Of a stretch of 64,000 bases of DNA, positions 1 through 12,700 are shown piece by piece. A model generated the notes under the pieces. That model did not search any database. It was not told the origin of the DNA and saw only the letters and a list, made by a program, of their open reading frames with translations. Source of the stretch: Gigantopelta aegis (lineage: Eukaryota; Mollusca; Gastropoda; Neomphalida; Peltospiridae); the NCBI RefSeq assembly GCF_016097555.1, contig NC_054707.1:43423973-43487972 (forward strand). The letters are read 5' to 3'. Numbering within the stretch: position 1 is the first letter of the stretch; each line of letters starts with the position of its first letter. Both the position numbers and the translations under genes were made by a program.

Positions 1-23
1 TTATTCTGAACACAAACTATTAC

Positions 24-112
24 CTCAACAATCTTTCCATTTGCGACAACAGCAATCAAGTCTGCGTTCCTGATGGTGCTCAGACGATGTGCGATCACGA
101 TGACGGTGCGAC
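24..112 (-). CDS. ABCB8: ABCB8 visible exon 16: H-loop
   Basis: Acceptor GTTTCAG, donor GTAATA, phase 1 in and 0 out. Encodes [20 protein letters not shown] with the H-loop histidine, then [10 protein letters not shown]. At least one more exon (about 40-60 residues in relatives) must lie left of the window. Confidence 0.93.
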
Positions 113-3100
113 CTGAAACAGTTGTATACTCAAATGAAGTGAATGTCTCACCTACCACAAAATGTTTCAGTGCATTGTGATAAACATCCATTTATTACAT
201 ACCCATTCAATCTTACTATAGTGATAGACATTTTCAAACCATGTAATAAGTTTATTTTGTATTACACATATGTGCAATCTGGACCAGAATTTTTAAATGG
301 GGAATTCCCTTTTTCTTTTTACTGCAGTTAGCGCCTTTTATTTACTGACATCATATATGATTTACAACTTACATCACATCGTATTTGAAACATTTGACAA
401 GGCTTCCGCAGAGTATGATTCTTAACGTTAAGCACATCCATGAAAGGAGTTTTGATCATAGATTTAACAAAGTGTTGTTATGATGTTAAATTAAAAGCCG
501 TTTTTGTAAAACATAAAAGAAGGTATGTAATAAATACAGCACTTCACATACATTGTTTTCGCTTCCTATTTATTGCACTCGTTTATTTTGCGAAAGAACA
601 TACCACTCGACCGCTACGCGGTCTCATGGTATATATATTCTTGCGTAAAATAAACTTGTGCAATAAATAGGAAGCAAAAACAATGTATGTGAAGTTCTGT
701 ATATTTCATACACACTGGTGTAATGCTGCTGTCATTAGAAGTCATTAATATAATATTTCCCAATTCACAAGTTGGCGAAATAACCTGTGAAGACAACTTG
801 TTAACTGGGGAAGGATTTTTTGTCTCCTGTCTCCATCTTCACAATTCGTGGAAAAAATGCAGAACACAAGTAAAAAAAAAGTCCTGGACCATAAGGCATG
901 CATAAAAGGAAGTACTATTTCATTTTGATTTGTACCTGCATGCATCAGAATAGAATGTAATGTTAGTTTGTATGTACGTGCGTGCATGCATGCGTATGTA
1001 TTATGTTTGTATCTATGTATGTTTACACACGTATGTATATTAATTTTAAGATAAATTGTAAGGCAGTGTATCAGGGCTCCCCAACCCTGGTACTGTCTAA
1101 TGGTCTGGGGACAATAAAAAAAAAAATAATAATAATAAACTTTTTTAAATAAATATAAAAAATGGCAGAACATGTTGGGGTGTGTGAGGTTGAGCGACAG
1201 TGCAGATTGTCTGTAAATCACCTGAACTCTCTCCATTTAGTGAAGTCGTGTTCACAATTTGGAACTTGTGAATTCATGATATTCTAGAGCACCAAATGAA
1301 CACAGCATAACAGATGATCCATTACAGATCAATAATGTCTCAAACATATGTTGGGTTTCACCTTTCAGACTTGTAAGATTGGCGACTCCATGGCAATGGC
1401 CTGGTCACCAAAGCCATACCATTCAATAAAATAAAGGAAGACTGAACTTAATTGTTCTGTAATGTGTTAGGTAACCTAAAACTGATTACTGTGTGACTCA
1501 TAAGTTAACTGCCGCACAAGTGCCGTAAATAGGTTTGAATTTATTTTAAACCTGGTTTTTTTGAGAATGTGTAACAAAAGGAATAGTACATTTGTGTCCG
1601 TTATGATACCATTTATCATACAACTCGTTTTTCAGAAGCTACATATGTTAAGAAACTTGTACAGAAAATAAATGGTATGATATCCAATGGCCACTCATGT
1701 AGTATTCTCTATAGGTGCAACTACATTTGACCTCGGACTTATAGTTTGTGAGAAACTGATCTAAACATGAAACTTTAACATTAAACTTTAACACAAACAT
1801 TGATGCTGCCACGGAAACCTCTATCTTACCTTTTTACTTTGTAAAGGAGAGAAAAAAAAGAATATTAATTAATAATATTTGTAAAAATAATCCACGACAC
1901 ATTTTACTATGGTACCAATCAGAAATACAGCTGCTTTTACTCCATAAATATTTAACAGTGCACCTAAAACAATGAAAACAAATCTATGATCTGAATCCAA
2001 CCTTTAACCTAGGACATCTTTGTGTGCATATATTTCAATGTTAAACAAATATGTTTCTCTGTTCACTGCTAGGGTGTAGTTAAATACAGAATCAAGTCAC
2101 TGTTCACTGCTAGGGTGTAGTTAAATACAGAATCAAGTCACTGTTCACTGCTAGGGTGTAGTTAAATACAGAATCAAGTCACTGTTCACTGCTAGGGTGT
2201 AGTTAAATACAGAATCAAGTCACTGTTCACCTTTGATGACTCTATCTAATGCTTCTTGTACAACTCTTTCTGACTCTGCATCCAGCGCACTGAAAACAAC
2301 ACAGAAACAGAAAGCAGTCAAAAAACTAAACATTTTAATTATTTTATTAAACACTTTATATAGAGTTATTAAGGTGTGTGTAATATTGAAAAGTAATAAT
2401 TAAACCACACACCTGACATCATACTATTGATCTAGCTGTAGATATCTTTAACGAACCCTTTGGCCATAGTAGGTTATTTTTCAAGAATCGACAGTTAACA
2501 ACCGTGTATTCTGCAATACATAGTACAATGGAGTAGCCAGCATGAGGCAGATGAGTCTGAAATTTCCCAAGATATATTTTACTTTTCCCATGACACTGAT
2601 ATTTATTTTACAAGTCTGGCTTTGCCTCAGCGTTTTTTCCTCTCTGGCTATGCCCCAGTAGTGCTTAACAGTAGTTCAAAAGACCAACATAAATACAATA
2701 TAATACCCTTTACCTGCAACTAATAAGCATTTTCTTCGACTACCCTACATCATGTTTAACTTTCAGAATGAAAGTCAGTGTGAATCAAATACATGTATTA
2801 ATTTTTGGTCACTCAAACTTTGACCTTCTAACAATTTTGGGGCAGGACGTAGCCCAGTGGTAAAACATTCGCTTGATGCGCGGTCGGTCCAGGAAAGATC
2901 CTCGTCGGTGGACCCATTGGGCTATTTCTCATTCCAGCCAGTGCACCACAAATGGTATATCAAAGGCCATGATATGTACTATCCTGTCTGTGGGATGGTG
3001 CATATAAAAGATCCCTTGCTGCTAATCAAAAAGAGTAACCCATGAAGTGGCGACAGCGGGTTTCCTCTCTCAATATCTGTATGGTCCTTAACCATATGTC

Positions 3101-3745
3101 TGATGCCATATAACCGTAAATAAAATGTGTTGAGTGCGTCGTTAAATAAAACATTTCCTTCCTTCCATTTAACAATTTAGAGGTGATTCTATGTACAAGA
3201 GATACATGTAAAATAGGCACTGATGGCTAAAAACACTTTTCAGCATTGTTTAGTGACAGACTGGCAGAACTTCTCTATGGTAGACTGTTGTTCTAACCCC
3301 CAACCCTTTGATCAGTCATGTTTGTATGATTTGACTTGTCTGCGAGTTCCATGGTCGCCTCATGCAGAACCAGTTGTCAAATAACTCAGACGGTCATTCA
3401 GAAATTGAAAAATGAATAAATATGTTCAAACCCATCCATCAATCTGTCTGTCGATGAATAAGAGTTTGTTCCTGATAGTATTTACCATGCAGACACATCT
3501 GACCTTGACCTTTAAGGGGTGCTATCACTCATCTTTTCTTTTGCTGGTGGTTTTTTTCTTCTTTTTTTTTAAAGTTTATTATCCCTAGATAAGAAATACA
3601 GTAATACTAGGGTTGGGGGCCCTTAAATTAATGTTATAGGATAAACAATATACAAGAATACAAATAATATGTTATGACAGTAATAAACTCATTACCAGAA
3701 AAAGGAAAGAAGAAATAAGAGGAGGTAAAATAAACAAATAGATAA

Positions 3746-3777
<32 letters not shown>

Positions 3778-6700
3778 GAAAAGAAAAATAAATAGTAATA
3801 ATAATAATAATAATAATAATCATAATCATAAGAAAATAAGAAAAAGATAAGAAAAAAGGAAAGAAAAAAAGGAAATAAATGAAAAAAAACCCACAATAAT
3901 GATGATAAATAAATTAATAAATAATCCCTTGCTCCACATCAATCCCCTGAGATTAGTTCAATGAGAGTCATTTTTAGCTCCCCTTAAAATGTGAATAATA
4001 AAAAGAATACTACAAAGGGATTAGACAGCATCCGGTTTCTAGAGAGTTGTGTTTTAGAAATTAGAAAGGGGTCCGGTTTTAACAGGATTCTGGTTTGTTC
4101 AGGGTTGGATTTAGACAGGTTTCACTGTATACATGTATCAGTGCTCAATACTTTAACACCATAAATGGCTCCACATACTCTAAGTTAGAGAAGTAATTGA
4201 TGGTGAGATCTGACACAGACACTTACATTTAGTTTGCTCTACGCAACTGAAAACTCCTCAGCAAACATGATTTTCCACACTGACTGTCACAAGTAAACAA
4301 ACTTCGTAGCCTCGGCCACTATGAGAATGATTTTTATTTTATGATGGCTCGCAAGTAAACAACCCTCGTAACATGATTTAAGATGAAAATTAATTTATTA
4401 ATGGTGGGACGTAGGTTTGATGCACGGTTGGTCTGGGATCAATCCCTGTCAGTGGGCTTGTTCGGTTATTCGTGTTCTAGCCAGTGCACCACGACTGGTA
4501 CATCAAAGGCCGTGGTATGTGCTATCCTGTCTGTGGGATGTTGCATATAAAAGATCCCTTGCTACTAATGGAAAAATGTAGAGAGTTTCTTCACCAAGAC
4601 TATATGTCAGAATTACCAAATGTTTGACATCAGATAGTTGATAATTAATAAATCAATGTGCTCTAGTGGTGTCATTAAACAACACAAACTTTTTAATGTT
4701 TTTATTTTTTTTATCAGGGCTCACAATTAAACAAACCTGGTAGCCTCATCCAGTATGAGAATGGAGGGGTTCTTGATGAGGGCACGAGCAATGGCAATCC
4801 TCTGTTTCTGTCCCCCTGACACGGTGACCCCCCTCTCACCCAGCACTGTGTGGTAACCTTGCGGAAACTGAGTCACAAAGTCGTGAGCGTTTGCCAGCTT
4901 GGCCGCCTCCATCACCTACAACAAGAAAGGACTGCTTGTTCAAACATTTGACTTATTAAAGGTGCTATCACAGTTTCAATTCCTGTAACTATATTTACAT
5001 TTATTTCTAACAAATAAAACTAAAATTATTTCGATCCCATACATACATAAATACTGTAAAACGGGTGTAAATTTTCGCAATATTGAAAGTACAGCCTTCT
5101 CATGGTTTTTAATTTTCGTGGTGGGCAAAAATTTAAAAACAAATTGCCACATGTACAGAATTCTATTTTGGTACATACTTGATAGTATCCCATTCTAAGT
5201 GACTACTGGTGAGTGCTGCAATCACACATCTTTTAGGCCTATCCACGAGCATGGCACATAATATTAAAGAATGAAATCCCAAATGTGGTTAAATCAACAC
5301 TCCAGCAAGTGAGAAGAAATAAAGACAAACACTTGTGCTATTTGTTAAAGATGTCTCAGCTGTTTTGTTCCTGTACGCCAGTACTGAAAAAAGCTATGGT
5401 CTTGTGGTTGACATTTACTGGAACTTTACAAAACAAGTTACTGTCTCTTATTTTGATTGGCCAGTTTAAAATAGAAAGCAGTACTGAGTGAGAAGCACAT
5501 TGTCTAAATTCTATTTTGGAACAATAACAAAACAAACTTTGTTATTTGTTTCGTAGCAGTTGGCTGTGTTTTGTGTTTATTGTCTTACCATATTGGTAGC
5601 ACAAGTATTGTGAGTAAATGTACTGTATTGCATTTGTCTTCTTCTTGTTTTTTCTTTTTAGTAATTAGGCCTATTCGTGTAAGTGTAATTTTCACAGTTA
5701 ACTTAAAAATGCGAAAATTACAAAAACTGTAATAATACCCATTTTACAGTAATACATATTAAATGAATATAGCAACATTGTAATGTTTGACTAGATTCCT
5801 GTCTATCACATCGTAACAAATCATATTAAATCGGCAAATCCACAAAATCTTACAAGTTTTGGGCATCAAATGACCAATATGGTAATCATCTAAGTAAAAC
5901 ATACCTCAACATCTGTCGCATCAGGTTTACCATAACGTATGTTCTCCATCACAGATGTTGCAAACAAAACAGGTTCCTGAAAAAATATTCAATATCAATA
6001 AACACTTACATTAATCATAAATAAATTAAAACCATTAACCATAGTCACTACTAATGGATAAATGTACCAGGTTTCAACAGCCGATGATTAATAAATCAAT
6101 GTGCTCTAGTGGTGTCGTCAAACAAAAAGTAAAGTTTGTTTTATTTAATGACACCACTAGAGCACATTGATTTTTTTATCTTATCATCGGCTATTGGACG
6201 TCAAACATATGGTCATTCTGACACTGTTTTTAGAGGAAACCCGCTGTCGCCACATAGGCTACTCTTTTTACGACAGGCAGCAAGGGATCTTTTATTTGCG
6301 CTTCCCACAGGCAGGATAGCACAAACCATGGCCTTTGTTGAACCAGTTATGGATCACTGGTCGGTGCAAGTGGTTTACACCTACCCATTGAGCCTTGCGG
6401 AGCACTCACTCAGGGTTTGGAGTCGGTATCTGGATTAAAAATCCCATGCCTCGACTGGGATCCGAACCCAGTACCTACCAGCCTGTAGACCGATGGCCTG
6501 CCACGACGCCACCGAGGCCGGTTCGTCAAACAAAACAAACTTTTAAAACATTTTATATGAAACAGAAAAGGTAGATGTCTTTAAAACTATTTTCAGTGCC
6601 TTTAAATAGAAATATGTTAAGTACTCTATCATAAACATAAAAGTGTTGGAATCTATTTGTAGCTCAGATGGTAAAGCACTCGTCCGAGTTGCTTGGGTCA

Positions 6701-9700
6701 TAGGATCAAATCTCCCCAGTGAATCCATTCTCTGATTAGGTTATTTCTATCCCCAACCAATGCCCAGAGACTGGTAAATGTATATCAAAGGCTATGGTAT
6801 GTGCTGTGCAGTCTGTGAGAAAGTGCATATAAAAGGCCTTGCTGCTATTGAGAAAATGTGGTGGGTTCCCTCAAAGACTACCTGTATAAGCCTGAAGTAT
6901 CAAATGTTTGACATCCAAATTCCTCATGTGCTCTATCGATGTGATTAAAAAAAACTAAAAAAATTTTTTAACATTTAAGATCTTTTAGAAAGTACCAAAA
7001 TACATTTATCATAAACATACACAAGAAAATGCAAACAGCAGACTCGGGGAAAGAGGAAGTACTGACACCCACCCTCAAAGTGGGGGTTGGATATCAAGTT
7101 ATAGACATCAATTTCAGGTGACCATTACACTGGGAAGGAAGGAAATGGTTTATTTAATGATAAACTCAACACATTTTATTTACGTTTATATGGCGTCAGA
7201 CATATGGTTATGGACCACCACATATTGAGGGAGAAAACCTGCTGTTGCCACTTCATGGGCTACTCTTTTCGATTAGCAGCAAGGGATCTTTTATATGCAC
7301 CATCCAATAGACATGTTAGCACATACCACGGCCTTTGGCTGGAGCGAGGAATAGCCCAATAGGCCCACTAATGGGGATCGATCCCAAACCGAACGCTTTA
7401 TCACTGGACTACGTCTCGTCCCCCATTACACTGGTATAAATCTTTATCCACGTGACCACAGGTCTGTGACAAAAATGATCACATTGTTTTCACTAATTGT
7501 AGTTTTCTGTCCATATGCTAGTTACAGAAAACCCAAAGTAACAAAAGATTTCTTGAGTTTACATTTGGTAAAATGTTTGACTTAAACATCAGCTCCACAT
7601 GACTGAGACTGTCAGCAGCTGGGAAAGGAAAAGAATATTTGTTTAACAACACCTCAGCACATTATAAACTAGGGTATCTGGGCCCATGCTTATAAAACTT
7701 TTTAGTCTGGACTAAGTTTTGAATGACGTTCACGCACACAATTTGTATGGCACTGATTTTAAATGTTTATGAGCACAAGGCCTGGTGTCTAATCAATGGT
7801 TATTTGACATTTGGTCAACAGAAAGAGAGGAAACCTGTCACCACCATAAAGAAAGAAATGTTTTATTTAACGACACACTCAACACTTATTATTTACGGTT
7901 ATATGACGTCTGACATATGGTTAAGGACCACACAGATATTGACAACCCACTGTCGTCATTTCATGGGCAACTCGTTTAGCAGCAAGGGATCTTTCATATG
8001 CACCATTCCACAAAGGATAGTACATACCACGGTCTTTGTTACACCAGTTGTGGAGCACTGGCTGGAATGAGAAATAGCCCAAAGGGCCCACCGACGGGAA
8101 TTGATCCTAGATTGATCGCGCATCAGCCGAGCACTGTATCACTGAGCTATGCCCCGCCCCCACCATAAAGAGTGCTGCTATTAATAAAGCAGCAAGGGAT
8201 CTTTTATATAATGACAGGCATACGCTACAACAGCTTGTTCTGAATGTGCACGTAAAACCCTATGACATGACATGACATCTTTTATATGCATTTTCCCATA
8301 GACAGGACAGCACCAGCAGTGGGGCACTGATTGAGATGGGAATAAACCGGAGTCCACTGAGGATGAAGGATCCTATGATTCATCACACTCTACCACCGAG
8401 ATAGATACATCCGACCCCATCAGTAATAAACCGGAGTCCACTGAGGATGAAGGATCCTATGATTCATCACACTCTACCACCGAGATAGATACATCCAACC
8501 CCATCAGTAATAAACCGGAGTCCACTGAGGATGAAGGATCCTATGATTCATCACACTCTACCACCGAGATAGATACATCCAACCCCATCAGTAATAAACC
8601 GGAGTCCACTGAGGATGAAGATTCATCACACTCTACCACCGAGATAGATACATCCAACCCCATCAGTAATAAACCGGAGTCTACTGAGGATGAAGGTTCC
8701 TATGATTCATCACACTCTACCACCGAGATAGATACATCCAACCCCATCAGTAATAAACCGGAGTCCACTGAGGATGAAGGATCCTATGATTCATCACACT
8801 TTACCACCGAGATAGATACATCCAACCCCATCAGTAATAAACCGGAGTCCACTGAGGATGAAGATTCATCACACTCTACCACCGAGATAGATACATCCAA
8901 CCCCATCAGTAATAAACCGGAGTCCACTGAGGATGAAGGATCCTATGATTCATCACACTCTACCACCGAGATAGATACATCCAACCCCATCAGTAATAAA
9001 CCGGAGTCCACTGAGGATGAAGGATCCTATGATTCATCACACTCTACCACCGAGATAGATACATCCAACCCCATCAGTAATAAACCGGAGTCCACTGAGG
9101 ATGAAGGATCCTATGATTCATCACACTCTACCACCGAGATAGATACATCCAACCCCATCAGTAATAAACCGGAGTCCACTGAGGATGAAGGATCCTATGA
9201 TTCATCACACTCTACCACCGAGATAGATACATCCAACCCCATCAGTAATAAACCGGAGTCCACTGAGGATGAAAGATCCTATGATTCATCACACTCTACC
9301 ACCGAGATAGATACATCCGACCCCATCAGTAATAGGGAAACATAGCAGAAACACAGAATCTACTGTCAGGCTATGAAAGATCAACACAGATGGTAATGGG
9401 AAAAGGGAAAAAAACTTTAAAAACAAACAATAACTATATACCTGGTTGATGAATCCCATTGCTTTCCCCCGTAGCCATGATGGATCTAAAGTCCTGATGT
9501 CCTTGCCATCTAGAGTTATCTTCCCATTAGACACATCATAGAACCTTTCCAAGAGAACAGCAACAGTTGACTTTCCTGAACAGATTTAACACCGCAGATT
9601 ACATGTAGGTAAGCATTTTAATCACTTAGCACAAGTGTAATAGTACAGAGGTAATGTTTGTATTCTGCTATGTATGTAGTAAAAGTAATCTTTATGATTA

Positions 9701-12700
9701 TTTGATATATATATCATATGTGCATCACTGATAGTATTTCCAATTGTTAAATGCAATTTATAAAGTGAGTATTTCTCGTGGAAATACAATTATATAATTT
9801 AGTTATTATCCATATGTAATTACACTACTTTCCCTCTACTCAACTGTATAATTTAGTTCCTTTGTATTTAGTATAACAATTTAGTTACATATGCAATTAA
9901 ATTACTAAATCTCGAATTCTGTATTTAGTACTTTATACACTAAAGTAAAAATCCATCATTACAACTGGTTTATAATGGGTAAAATATATATTTTAAAATT
10001 ATTTTCTTTTCATATACATAATTTCTTTTGAACATAGAAAGTAACCAAATTACCTCCCCCTGACAATCCAACTAGCGCAACAACAGTGCCCCCTGGGACT
10101 GACAGATTGAAGTCACGCAGCACGGTCTGAAAGAATCATTTGTGGGCTTTTGAAAGTGTTATTTATTTATTTATTACATTAAAATAAAATACATTACATT
10201 TACACTAAATCAACCAATCTCATTTATTACTTATTAAACATTAGAAGACACACAGATATCCAGTTTTGCCACTTACAAAATTTGCCAATTATTAATTTTA
10301 AAAAAGACAAATTGGATCTTTATATGATTAAATTTCTGTTTCATTAATTACACTTTAACGTCATCCCTGTGGTCCAACAGTACAAATGCGAGTTTGTTAA
10401 TTCTCGATGAACGTAAAAGTAAGGTTGTCAGAGAATGGCATATCTTATAACATCACTTTATGTTAGTATTTTGTCATTATTGAGATTTATTTAATTTAAT
10501 TATAAGGATTGTCTGCTATTTCTTTTATGCTCAACTGGGTATGAATTAAAAAATAATAATTTGCAAAATAATGCGTGAATGGCTTTGCCAATTCACTCAA
10601 TTTGCAGATGATTTTGTTTTTGTTCATTAAACCCTGATGAACATAAAAGAAATAAAAGACAATCCTTTTGAAAGACATAGTTTCATATAATGCATGACTG
10701 TCCATAGCAAAATACACTTGATTACTTAAAAACTTATTAATAAGTATGACTGTCGTACTTGATCAGATCGGGTCGGGTACGAGAAAGTCACATCTTCGAA
10801 GTTTATATTTCCTAACACACTGTGGAATGGTATCGTCTCTCCACCCTTCAGAGGGATGTCAGGTTTTGCATTGATGAACTGAAATAATAAAACAACAGAC
10901 TTACCAAAGTATTTACAAAGAGTAGGTGACAGTGTACAACATGATGTGACTAAAATTTATTTTTTTAAAAAAACCCACGTTTTACAATACAAGACAATGG
11001 TTATGAACATTTTGACAATGTGTTTGACTCTTCGTAGCTGCCAATTATACAGTATGTTGAGGTATTATTAAACAAACAGTCCTTTAGTTTCCTAATTCAT
11101 CAACAATTACCAGGTAGTCCAGTTAGGTAAGTTTTGTTATTCTTGTTATTGTTATTGGTACTTAGTCCGAGTATCAGTGAAGAAACAACACTGCCACCTC
11201 TACAACCCATCCCTTGCAAATTCATATGATCAACTTAATACATTGTACATGTAAGTAGTAAATTCACATCTTGACTACAAAGACATCAGATCATAAGAAG
11301 ATAACACAGGTATAACATTTCTGTATACACAAAAGACCCATACATTAGCCCATCATTACTGCAATATTACATACAATTCACGCAGGTACAGCAATGATAA
11401 GATGAAAGCAAGAAGACAAACCTCAAACACTCGAGCTCCTGCTCCGATTCCTCTAACTACCTGGCCAAATAACAGTGACATGTGAGCTAGAGATCTAAAA
11501 ATATAAATAAATAAAACATTTTAAAAGAAAAAAAGCATAAATAAACCACAAGAGAAAGAAATAATACAATAAAAAATAAAATAAAAAAATATATACAGTG
11601 GACTCTGTCTAAACCGGATTCTGTGTAATCTGGATTTCTGCGTAAACCGGTCAATTTCTAAAGTTCCGTCCAGCTACCGTTTATCGCTTAGGTATAAATC
11701 TCTGCCTAATCCGTACTCTGTCTACTCCGGACTCCGGATCAAAAATCAAGAACGAAAGTACCGTTCATGCATTAATTACCTCTGTCTACACCGGATTGGG
11801 ATTTGACTGAACGTCGGGCTGCTTAATTAGTTGAACAATGATCGTCAATTGCCAAGTAATCAGGACGCCAAATAAAAAATGTAATCATACACGTGTGAAG
11901 TTTACTCTTATTGCGGTAGGTCATTAATCAATCGGATTAATATTAGTGTGTGTGTTGATACCTGCCTGATTTCACTCTTATGAATTCGGTGAGTTATACT
12001 TGTCAACCTAACGCATGTATAAATAGGTGCGAATCGCTCGTATATTTTGTGTTATCTTATTTCATTTATAATGGCGGAACGACCCCAAAAACAGCAACAT
12101 ATCGAACTTTCGTTGGAAACTAAAGTCAAATTAATACAAGAATTTGATTCAAATCCAGTCAAAACATGGGATCAAATGTCATTGTCGATCATTCAAGAGC
12201 CATAACTCTGGGTGAACTCTGTCTAAACCGGTCCTCTATCTAAACCGGACTATTTCGATAGTACGAAGTGAGTCCGGTTTAGACAGAGTCCACTGTATAT
12301 GTATACATCTGTAGTGGGGATAGCCCTTTTTCTCCAGTCTGGGACCAATTCTCAATCTCTGAGACAGAAATTATTTTTTAAAAACATGTGTTTGCTTGTC
12401 CCAGTTTTGTCATTCTTGTCAGTCCAAAGCACCTGTCCATTTCTATCATTAGAACAATTTCCTATTCGTCAAATGGACCGGCCTGCCCAGACATCATTAT
12501 CTTGTGCATAAAATAATAACAAATAAATAAATAGTGGTCGATATGACCAGTGTTTCAGACATCAGTGATTTTAAAGTCTGCCATAAGTCAGACCTTCAGT
12601 AGTATCAATTCACTGCTGGTCACGAGATTAAACAGACATTAACAATAGCACCATTCTGGGTGAGAAAGCTATTGAGGTACTACACTCAAATAAAAACAAA

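Noticed and set aside
2059-2230. CRISPR-like regular repeat
   Set aside because: Repeats are contiguous, with no unique spacers; a minisatellite in an animal intron.
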